A stretch of DNA of 19,947 nt. It comes from Desulfobacteraceae bacterium. GTDB taxonomy: Bacteria > Desulfobacterota > Desulfobacteria > Desulfobacterales > Desulfobacteraceae. A program made the translations under genes and the position numbers. The DNA lies in contig JAAEMC010000267.1 of assembly GCA_024225895.1 (NCBI GenBank), forward strand, positions 1 through 19,947, given 5' to 3'. The notes beneath the pieces are model-generated. The model saw only the letters and a list, made by a program, of their open reading frames with translations. It was not told the origin of the DNA and did no database searches. Below, one piece after another: positions 1 to 5,933 of the stretch (position 1 is the first letter of the stretch; each line of letters starts with the position of its first letter).

Positions 1-291
1 GTATTCCTCTGGTTAAAATTGTAGTCCCGCCTTGTCCTTAACAACATCTCGAGATCTTGTTCAGCCAGTCAGATAGGGAAAATTATGATTTTACAGATAA
101 TTTTATATTGTAAAATGCAATTTGTCCATTTGCAACAGCGCCCAGGCATTCAGGCATAATTATGTTCCCTTTAAAAGAAAATACTTTTATCCTGTGGTTA
201 TTTGAGAATATTCCAGCCAGATAGAATTTGTATCAGTTCATTTGATAATTGCGAATGCTTTTGGATCTTTTCACTTTTTATGGTGGTTTTG
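1..291. other. AT-rich non-coding stretch downstream of tyrA
   Basis: I see no convincing coding region here on either strand. Besides the 22-bp dyad at 40-61, it holds a perfect 8-bp inverted repeat (ATTTTACA at 88-95, TGTAAAAT at 109-116) around a 13-base AT-rich loop. A weak GGTTTT/AAAACC hairpin at 285-299 overlaps the tyrA stop codon but lacks a T tract, so it is not called a terminator. Confidence 0.4.
40..61. repeat. near-perfect 22-bp inverted repeat
   Basis: The arms AACAACATCTC and GAGATCTTGTT meet at a CTCGAG centre with no loop. Ten of eleven pairs match; the only mismatch is position 45 against 56. A spacerless dyad of this size looks more like a site for a dimeric DNA-binding protein than an RNA hairpin. 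No gene start is visible next to it on the window side, so its target, if any, may lie to the left of the window. Confidence 0.45.
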
Positions 292-1437
292 CTAAAACCG
301 TTCAATTAACTTGTCTATTAGAAAAGTACTTTCCCGCATAGCCTGTTCGGAAAAGGGGCCGAACCACTCGGCAATCCGGTTAAATTTTTCAATAAAAAGG
401 TCTTTGTTGTTCTCATCCAGCATATCTATATGCTGGCCTAAGGATGTGACATATGCCTTGAGCATCTTGCGCCTCTCTTTAGTTGCAAAGATAATTTCAG
501 AATAAAGGGGGGCATCCTGGGCAAAGAGCCTGCCCACCATACCCAGTTCAAGGCGATATATGGGGCTTGAAAATTCCAGGGTTTTTTCAAGTTTTGCGTG
601 CCTGGTATAAAGGAATTGTCCAAAGCAAAAAGTGGCAAAATGCCTTAATGCCTGGACAAGCCCCATGATGTCGTCATGCTCTTTGGCTGTGGATGTGACA
701 AGAATGGCGCCCCAAATGGTTAACTGCTCCACAAGCCATTGACAGGCGGTTTCATCCCTTCCATGGGTGATGACGATAATTTGCTTATCCAGGGAAGCCG
801 TGGTGGGGCCGAAAAGAGGATGAAGGCCTATTACGGGTCCTTTATGGGCGGTACACATCCGTTCCAAGGGTTTGGCCTTTATGCTGGTCAAATCGGATAA
901 GATGGCTTTGGTTGAAAGATAGGGAACAATCTGATCAATGACGGCATAAGTTTTTTCAATAGGCACGGATATCAATACAAGATCTATCCCTTCGCACAAT
1001 TGTTCAGCCTTGTCCCAGTCATGTTCCGTTAAAATCCGGACCACGTACCCGGACTTGGAAAAAAGGGAGGCAAAATACTGTCCCATCTGTCCGGCACCAC
1101 CGATTATGAGAACCTTGGCACCCGGTTTGATGCCTTTGTGTTCCATCTTCCCGGTCTGTTTTACCCGGGACTGCCTTATAATCACCCGGTAAAGGTCTTC
1201 CATGAAGTCCGGGTCAATGTCTGCATTTTGAGCCTGGTTTCTGAGTTTGGAGATCAAATCCTCTTCTCTGGCCGGATGGTAGACCGGGACATTGTGCTTT
1301 TTTTTCAAGGCAACCACTTTTTCAACAACCCCATAGCGTTTTGCGATCAAGGAAAGAATCTGGCTGTCAATGGCATCAATATCATCCCGCAATCCAAGAA
1401 TTTGTTTTTCAAATTGAGTATTCTTTTTTTTATCCAT
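292..1437 (-). CDS. tyrA: bifunctional chorismate mutase / prephenate dehydrogenase (T-protein)
   Basis: This 381-residue cytoplasmic enzyme makes 4-hydroxyphenylpyruvate for tyrosine in two steps: chorismate to prephenate, then NAD-dependent oxidative decarboxylation. Residues 10-95 form an AroQ-type chorismate mutase domain; R17, R34, K45, R57 and E58 fall where the family's active-site residues are expected. From about residue 105 comes the dehydrogenase with a GGAGQMG nucleotide-binding loop (113-119), the SVPI segment, and GLHPLFGP, whose H206 matches the catalytic histidine of E. coli TyrA (H197). QALRHFATF and SSPIYRLELGMVGRLFAQD are also strongly conserved with E. coli TyrA, and the length is close to E. 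coli's 373. The ATG at 1437 has an AAGGA about 11 bases upstream. It is divergent from the EamA gene and no other aromatic-pathway gene is visible. Feedback inhibition by tyrosine is expected from the family but cannot be read from the sequence. Confidence 0.95.
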   Translation of the reverse strand: MDKKKNTQFEKQILGLRDDIDAIDSQILSLIAKRYGVVEKVVALKKKHNVPVYHPAREEDLISKLRNQAQNADIDPDFMEDLYRVIIRQSRVKQTGKMEHKGIKPGAKVLIIGGAGQMGQYFASLFSKSGYVVRILTEHDWDKAEQLCEGIDLVLISVPIEKTYAVIDQIVPYLSTKAILSDLTSIKAKPLERMCTAHKGPVIGLHPLFGPTTASLDKQIIVITHGRDETACQWLVEQLTIWGAILVTSTAKEHDDIMGLVQALRHFATFCFGQFLYTRHAKLEKTLEFSSPIYRLELGMVGRLFAQDAPLYSEIIFATKERRKMLKAYVTSLGQHIDMLDENNKDLFIEKFNRIAEWFGPFSEQAMRESTFLIDKLIERF

Positions 1438-1479
1438 GGGTAACGGTTCCTTGTTGTCAATATGTTGTTTGATGCTCTG

Positions 1480-1509
1480 ATTCTATAAATGAGCTAAGTA
1501 CCAGTTCAA
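1480..1509 (-). promoter_or_regulatory. candidate sigma-70 promoter for tyrA
   Basis: Read on the minus strand, TTGAAC (plus 1504-1509) is followed after 18 bases by TAGAAT (plus 1480-1485), five of six to TATAAT. The predicted transcript starts about 35 bases before the tyrA ATG. This is a pattern match only. Confidence 0.45.
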
Positions 1510-1545
1510 CTGAAAATTGACAATTTTTATTTTCAGCATTATTGC
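1510..1545 (+). promoter_or_regulatory. nested dyads and weak promoter in the tyrA/EamA divergent region
   Basis: Two overlapping inverted repeats occur: CTGAAAAT (1510-1517) with ATTTTCAG (1529-1536), and AAAATTG (1513-1519) with CAATTTT (1521-1527) around a single A. A consensus TTGACA sits inside them at 1517-1522. Seventeen bases later is only TATTGC (1540-1545), so the plus-strand promoter is weak as drawn. The dyads lie immediately upstream of the tyrA -35, so a regulator binding here could affect both genes; that is inference. Confidence 0.35.
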
Positions 1546-1645
1546 AAAATCATCTCCTGGATTTGTCACTTGAGAATCCATTGAAAATGATTTATAGGAA
1601 GATCTTTGACTTCTAACATCCGGGATAAAAAGGATCAATCATACC

Positions 1646-2536
1646 ATGGACATGAATATGAAAACACTAATGGGTTGTTTTGCTGTTTTTGGCTCTGCCA
1701 TTGTGTTTTACCTGGCATCGGTTGTGATTAAAATGTCAAAGTCCGCCGGACTTCACATTGACGCCTCTTTTTTTGTTTTTGTTCGTTTTTTGCTGGGGTT
1801 TGTTTCTGTGGTCTGCCTCATCCTGTTTGAAAAAAAGAAGATCCAGATCAAAAAACCGGGGATTATTTTCGGCCGGACCGTATTTAATATGGTGGCAGCC
1901 TATTGTTTTTTCCAGGCCGTGGCCACCACCTCTGTTTCCGAAGCCAATATTTTAAATATGACCTATCCTTTGTTTATTGCTGTTTTTTCATGGGTCTTTT
2001 TAAAGGAGCAGCGCGATTTCACTGCCGTGGTCATTGTTATTGCCGCTTTTATCGGTGTCTGGCTGATTCTTGCACCCGGAAAAATGGGATTTAAAATTGA
2101 GTCTCTCTGGGGCCTGACCTCAGGGGTTAGTGCTGCCATCGGGTTGATCTACCTGAATTTAAGCATGCGTGACCATGATACGGAAACCACTCTTTTTGTG
2201 ATGTTTGGCCTGGGCACGGTGCTGATGTTTATTATTTTTCACAACAATATTTTTATTCCCAGCCTTTTAGAAACAAAATATCTGTTGATGTGCTCGGCCT
2301 TTGCCATTGCCGGACAATACCTTTTGACCATTGGATTTAAGTATGTGACCGCTGTGGAAGGAGGCATTATTTCTTCCACAAGGATTTTGATTGCCGCCCT
2401 TTTAGGACCCATAATAGCTGCTGATCCAGCCCTTTCTTTTTCCGGATGGATCGGGGCATTTCTCATTTTTTCAGGAAATGTATACTTAACCGTCCGCAAA
2501 ACAAAAGCCGCATCCGGAAGAAATCATACGCATTAG
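1646..2536 (+). CDS. EamA/DMT-family membrane transporter (RhaT/YdcZ-like exporter)
   Basis: A 296-residue inner-membrane protein of the drug/metabolite transporter superfamily, with about ten hydrophobic helices in two homologous EamA halves. The first half ends with the typical segment around EANILNMTYPLFIAVFSWVF followed by LKEQ. The second half carries the matching segment around VEGGIISSTRILIAALLGP and ends SGNVYL, followed by a basic tail. Length is normal for the family (280-300). The start at 1646 is chosen because AAAGGA lies about 11 bases upstream; in-frame ATGs at 1652 and 1658 are possible alternatives. It is transcribed away from tyrA across a 208-base region. DMT members export metabolites, including amino acids, but substrate cannot be predicted; sharing a control region with tyrA is only a weak hint of an aromatic substrate. 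Confidence 0.88.
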   Translation: MDMNMKTLMGCFAVFGSAIVFYLASVVIKMSKSAGLHIDASFFVFVRFLLGFVSVVCLILFEKKKIQIKKPGIIFGRTVFNMVAAYCFFQAVATTSVSEANILNMTYPLFIAVFSWVFLKEQRDFTAVVIVIAAFIGVWLILAPGKMGFKIESLWGLTSGVSAAIGLIYLNLSMRDHDTETTLFVMFGLGTVLMFIIFHNNIFIPSLLETKYLLMCSAFAIAGQYLLTIGFKYVTAVEGGIISSTRILIAALLGPIIAADPALSFSGWIGAFLIFSGNVYLTVRKTKAASGRNHTH

Positions 2537-2733
2537 TCTGTATGAAAAATCCTCCATACTGGTTTTTGCCAGTTGAAATATTTGTTTAACTTTAAATATC
2601 AATGGGTTAAGCGAGAAATTTTTCTATTTTTCCGTAGGGTATTTCATTCGATTTTTATGATTTTTTTTGTTGTAATGGCTGGTTCATTGTTTAAAATTCT
2701 TTGAAACTCCTGATAGGACCGTCTGTCTGGTTT

Positions 2734-2750
2734 TTGGCATATAAATTGCT
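2734..2750 (+). promoter_or_regulatory. sigma-54 (RpoN) -24/-12 promoter
   Basis: TTGGCATA-TAAA-TTGCT matches the sigma-54 consensus (YTGGCACG-N4-TTGCW). The invariant GG (2736-2737) and GC (2748-2749) are exactly 12 bases apart. Transcription would begin near 2761, leaving about 55 bases before the preferred start at 2816. This implies that the beta-helix gene needs RpoN plus an AAA+ activator. The activator gene and its upstream binding site were not identified. Confidence 0.6.
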
Positions 2751-2815
2751 CTATTTAAATTCTTGGATAGAACCGCGCGTAAAATATTCCAAAAATGAAT
2801 GTGGAGCAAAAAACC

Positions 2816-4420
2816 ATGAAGAAACGAACAAGGCCGACAGTGTCCGTTAGCATCCCATTAGTCTTAATGATCATTACTTTCATTTGCAGCCCTGCATTTT
2901 CAGGCACTTACCATGTCTCCACATCCGGGTCCGACCTCACCGGTAACGGGTCATCCGGCAATCCGTGGGCCACCATTACCCATGCGCTGGACAATGTGCC
3001 CGATGACAACAGCACCATTCTTGTTAAACCCGGGACCTATAACGGCAGGGTGAGATTGAGAGGGACTTTTGACAATCATGCTACCGTAAAATCCGAAACC
3101 CCTTATTTGGCCAGGTTGCGGCACACATCTGTTGTGGTCACATGCTATTACGGGCAAGGCATTACCCTTGAAGGATTTGATATTGCACATGCGGGTCCGG
3201 GTGCCGGAGCACTGGTGATACAGATTCAGGATTTGATCGGTGAGCCCGGGGGAGATGATTATGTCAGTGATATTGTTATTAAAAATAATGTCCTGCATGA
3301 CAGCTATAACAACGACATTTTAAAAATCAATAATGGCGCCGGAAATGTAACGGTTTCGGGAAATATGTTTTACAATCAGACAGGAAGTGACGAGCACATC
3401 GATATCAACAGCGCCACAGACGTCATTGTTGAAGATAACTTGTTTTTCAATGATTTTGAAGGCAGCGGCCGGACCAACAACAATGATACATCAAGCTTCA
3501 TTGTCATCAAGGACAGCAATGGGAACTATGATTCAAATCTGGGCAGCCAAAGAATCACTGTCCGCCGGAATATTTTTTTTAACTGGCAAGGTTCTACTGG
3601 TTCCAATTTTGTTTTGATTGGCGAAGACGGCAAAGACTATTACGAAGCCCGGGATGTCCTGGCGGAAAACAACCTGATGCTGGGAAATTCATCCAATGTC
3701 ATGCGCGCTTCCTTTGGGGTTAAAGGAGCTGCAAATATAATTTTCCGCAGCAACACGGTTGTGGGCGATCTGCCCTCACTTGCGTATGCCATGCGCCTGA
3801 ATACGGAAGGAAGCAACCTGCCTTGCGACAATATTTATTTTTATAATAATATCTGGTCTGATCCCACCGGAACCATGGGTGCTGAAAACCCTTCCCGGCC
3901 TGATGATTTTTCAGATACTCCTTCAGGGGAAACCGATTATTTTGAAATCGACAACAACCTGTATTTCAACGGGGCGGACGTCATTCCGGAATCTTCTTCT
4001 GAAATGGTAAACTATACAGATGATGTGTCAGGGGTCATTGCCGACCCGCTTCTTCCCGAAAACAGCAGTCCCGTCATTCCCAGATGGGATGAGGCACAGC
4101 AGATTTTTGCCGACGGCAGCGGGACCATCCGGCAGGTCTTTGAACAGATGGTAGCGCTTTATGCCGTTCCTGCAGACGGCAGTGCGGTTCTGGGCGCAGC
4201 CGATATCTCCAATGCGCCTTTTGACGATATCCTTGGGGATTTACGGCCCACGGGTGATTCGGAATGTGACATGGGGGCCTTTCAAAAGACATCCAGTGAC
4301 ACCCTTGCAGGAGATTTTGACCGGGACGGGGATGTTGATGGATATGATTTGGCTATTTTGTGCGATGATCCCCTTTTGCTGGCGGCTTCAATATTTGCAG
4401 AGAATTTCGGCAGCTTTTAA
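2816..4420 (+). CDS. secreted right-handed parallel beta-helix protein with C-terminal EF-hand/dockerin-like tail
   Basis: A predicted exported protein of 534 residues. Residues 1-29 form a clear signal peptide (MKKRTR, hydrophobic core, SPAFS then G). Residues 30-80 contain the DUF1565-like start of beta-helix proteins (TYHVSTSGSDLTGNGSSGNP, then WATITHAL and LVKPGTY). From about 115 to 390 run repeated strands with Asn ladders such as IVIKNNVLHD, VTVSGNMFYN, VIVEDNLFFN and ITVRRNIFFN, typical of polysaccharide-lyase or adhesin beta-helices. Residues 500-511 (DFDRDGDVDGYD) fit a calcium-binding EF-hand loop, and the tail ends FAENFGSF. Such tails are frequent in deltaproteobacterial secreted proteins. 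The ATG at 2816 is preferred over 2795 because GGAG lies 9 bases upstream and the signal peptide then starts normally. It is preceded by a sigma-54 promoter. A lyase active site could not be identified, so enzymatic function is open. Confidence 0.82.
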   Translation: MKKRTRPTVSVSIPLVLMIITFICSPAFSGTYHVSTSGSDLTGNGSSGNPWATITHALDNVPDDNSTILVKPGTYNGRVRLRGTFDNHATVKSETPYLARLRHTSVVVTCYYGQGITLEGFDIAHAGPGAGALVIQIQDLIGEPGGDDYVSDIVIKNNVLHDSYNNDILKINNGAGNVTVSGNMFYNQTGSDEHIDINSATDVIVEDNLFFNDFEGSGRTNNNDTSSFIVIKDSNGNYDSNLGSQRITVRRNIFFNWQGSTGSNFVLIGEDGKDYYEARDVLAENNLMLGNSSNVMRASFGVKGAANIIFRSNTVVGDLPSLAYAMRLNTEGSNLPCDNIYFYNNIWSDPTGTMGAENPSRPDDFSDTPSGETDYFEIDNNLYFNGADVIPESSSEMVNYTDDVSGVIADPLLPENSSPVIPRWDEAQQIFADGSGTIRQVFEQMVALYAVPADGSAVLGAADISNAPFDDILGDLRPTGDSECDMGAFQKTSSDTLAGDFDRDGDVDGYDLAILCDDPLLLAASIFAENFGSF

Positions 4421-4462
4421 GAAATATATAAAATTGTGCATTTATATCGGTCGGTACCAGCG

Positions 4463-4492
4463 TTGACAACACTCCTTTTTATATCCTATAGA
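4463..4492 (+). promoter_or_regulatory. candidate sigma-70 promoter for the thioesterase gene
   Basis: A consensus TTGACA (4463-4468) is followed after 18 bases by TATAGA (4487-4492). The predicted start lies about 65 bases before the thioesterase ATG, so this gene is probably transcribed separately from the sigma-54-controlled gene upstream. Confidence 0.5.
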
Positions 4493-4564
4493 TTCCCCGG
4501 TTAAACATTAAAACATTTATCATGCGCACCAGACAGGTGTCGGCATTTAATATAAGGGATGATC

Positions 4565-4987
4565 ATGGCACGTGTAAAAATTGAAATGACAGAAAAATTT
4601 ATTTTTGAAACTGAACTTGAAGTGAGAATGGCAGACATAAACCCGGCGCATCATGTCGGGAACGATACATTTATCTCTTTTCTTCAGGAGGCTCGGGTGC
4701 AGTTTTTTGAGTTTCTGGGATTTCCCATGGTCGGGCAGGATAAAAAGGGATTTATCATTGCTGATCTTGCGGTTTCATATAAATCACAAGCCTTTTATAA
4801 AAACAGGTTGAAATTTGAAGTCGGGGCTGGGGAGTTTAATAAACATGGTTGCGACATCTTTTACAAGGTAACTAATATAAAAACAGGCGATCCGGTCATC
4901 CTTGCGAAAACTGGAGTTGTATTTTTTGATTATGTCAAAAATGAGGTTGTCGATATCCCGGAAAAATTTGTATCCCATTTTCGATAA
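4565..4987 (+). CDS. hotdog-fold acyl-CoA thioesterase (4HBT/YbgC-like)
   Basis: A 140-residue cytoplasmic protein with the 4HBT hotdog pattern: an opening strand (FETELEVRMADINPA), HHVGNDTFISFLQEARVQFF on the long helix, LAVSYKSQAFYKNRLKFEVG on the central strands, and VILAKTGVVFFDY near the end. Such enzymes hydrolyse acyl-CoA thioesters. The loop is D-I-N-P-A where the Pseudomonas 4-hydroxybenzoyl-CoA thioesterase has D-C-D-P-A with the second Asp catalytic; here that position is Asn. Related DIN-x-x-H-x-GND proteins exist, so this may be a subfamily trait. Start 4565 is chosen over 4559 because AAGGG (4554-4558) gives 6-base spacing. It stands alone between its promoter and a terminator. 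Substrate unknown. Confidence 0.82.
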   Translation: MARVKIEMTEKFIFETELEVRMADINPAHHVGNDTFISFLQEARVQFFEFLGFPMVGQDKKGFIIADLAVSYKSQAFYKNRLKFEVGAGEFNKHGCDIFYKVTNIKTGDPVILAKTGVVFFDYVKNEVVDIPEKFVSHFR

Positions 4988-5023
4988 TAATCTATCCTGA
5001 AAATATTGTGGAGACAATCTATA

Positions 5024-5051
5024 GGGACGGGCCTATGTGCCCGCCTTTCTT
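5024..5051 (+). terminator. probable intrinsic terminator after the thioesterase gene
   Basis: CGGGC (5028-5032) pairs with GCCCG (5039-5043) around a 6-base loop. The stem extends through G-C and G-T pairs after one A-C mismatch, and TTTCTT follows. It lies 37 bases past the thioesterase stop and separates it from the catabolic cluster. Confidence 0.55.
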
Positions 5052-5101
5052 CACCATTCATCCAATCGCATAATTTTGAAAGAAAAATTCTTTTTAATTC
5101 C

Positions 5102-5131
5102 TTGACAGATACATTAGTATACTAATATATT
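5102..5131 (+). promoter_or_regulatory. sigma-70 promoter of the GntR regulator and catabolic cluster
   Basis: A perfect TTGACA (5102-5107) is followed after 18 bases by TATATT (5126-5131), five of six to consensus. It is the best promoter-like site found upstream of the regulator and ten-kilobase gene cluster. The predicted leader before the gntR ATG is about 68 bases. Confidence 0.6.
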
Positions 5132-5134
5132 AGT
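5113..5134. promoter_or_regulatory. GntR/FadR-type operator overlapping the promoter spacer
   Basis: ATTAGTATACTAAT (5113-5126) is a perfect 14-bp palindrome with the GT-N2-AC core used by FadR/FCD-type GntR repressors. A further half-site TTAGT lies at 5130-5134. The palindrome fills most of the -35/-10 spacer, so a bound dimer would block RNA polymerase. Autorepression relieved by an inducer is the likely arrangement, by inference. Confidence 0.6.
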
Positions 5135-5205
5135 CCCAAATCAAGGGGGCAACCCACTGACTAAATACGCCTAATAGCTTGAATCTATTAAAAAAGGAAT
5201 CTGTT

Positions 5206-5844
5206 ATGCGAATGCCGCAGCAATCAAATTTTCATCTGTTACGGAGCCAGGTTTATGAATTTTTACGCGAAAGATTGAAAAATCATGATCTGAAACCGGG
5301 TATGTTTGTAACGATCAACCAATTATCCCAGCAGACCGGTATTAATAGAACACCCTTGAGAGATGCACTCTTGCAGCTTCAGGTAGAAGGGTTTGTCACC
5401 TTTTTGCCCCAGCGCGGCATTCAGATCAATGAACTGGTTGAAGAAGATCTTGCAGATATGTACGAGGTTCTTGGCGCACTGGATTCCAGGGCATTGCTTT
5501 CCATATTTGATAAGATTACACCGACTCATATTAAAAAGATGAAGGCCATTAATGAAGAAATGTACCGGTTCACCATTACTGACGAAAACTGGCGCTACTT
5601 TGAACTGAACAATGACTTTCATAATGTCTATTTGAATCTGTCAACCAACACCCTTCTTTTAAAACAGCTCAATATCCTAAAGCAGCGGCTTTTTGATTTC
5701 GGTACCAGGGGTGACTGGATCGAAAAGATAAGGGAGCTTAATTACCAGGAACATATTAAGCTGATCAAACTCATTGAACAAGGCGATGCCAAGAAAGTGG
5801 CTGATTATATACGAGATACCCATTGCTCAATCAATTGGGAGTAG
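5206..5844 (+). CDS. GntR-family regulator, FadR/FCD subfamily
   Basis: A 212-residue DNA-binding regulator. Residues 5-75 form the GntR winged helix-turn-helix: QVYEFLRERLKNHDLKPG, then INQLSQQTGINRTPLRDALL, then LQVEGFVTFLPQRGIQI. Residues 85-208 form an all-helical FCD effector domain. It has the Asp/His pattern of metal-containing FCD domains: NDFHNVYL, QEHIKLIKLIEQGD and RDTH. The ATG at 5206 is chosen because AAAAAGGA ends 7 bases upstream; a TTG at 5179 in the same frame has no comparable site. It heads the transporter and enzyme cluster, with 89 bases to the binding-protein gene, and a matching palindrome lies in its promoter. It is probably an autoregulated repressor that senses the imported substrate or a metabolite. 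Confidence 0.88.
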   Translation: MRMPQQSNFHLLRSQVYEFLRERLKNHDLKPGMFVTINQLSQQTGINRTPLRDALLQLQVEGFVTFLPQRGIQINELVEEDLADMYEVLGALDSRALLSIFDKITPTHIKKMKAINEEMYRFTITDENWRYFELNNDFHNVYLNLSTNTLLLKQLNILKQRLFDFGTRGDWIEKIRELNYQEHIKLIKLIEQGDAKKVADYIRDTHCSINWE

Positions 5845-5933
5845 AGATTATTATTACATACCAGCCAACAGAACATGAAAGGAGGAGAGAATCCGGTAAA
5901 CGTTAATTAATATTAAACAAATAAGGAGGAAAA

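Noticed and set aside
285..299. GGTTTT/AAAACC hairpin at the end of tyrA
   Set aside because: Only six mostly A-T pairs, overlaps the stop codon and has no T tract on the minus strand, so it does not qualify as a terminator.
438..1443. Overlapping open frames opposite tyrA
   Set aside because: Shadow frames of a strongly supported gene, with no recognisable protein features or ribosome binding sites.
2558..2573. ACTGG/CCAGT hairpin after the EamA gene
   Set aside because: Five-base stem not followed by a T run; too weak to call a terminator.
4426..4447. ATATAAA/TTTATAT inverted repeat after the beta-helix gene
   Set aside because: All A-T stem, unstable as RNA and without a T tract; expected by chance in AT-rich DNA.
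5875..5910. Eleven-codon mini-ORF containing AAAGGAGGAGAG before the binding-protein gene
   Set aside because: It has no ribosome binding site of its own and no regulatory codon run or attenuator structure; the purine-rich stretch is more likely incidental.
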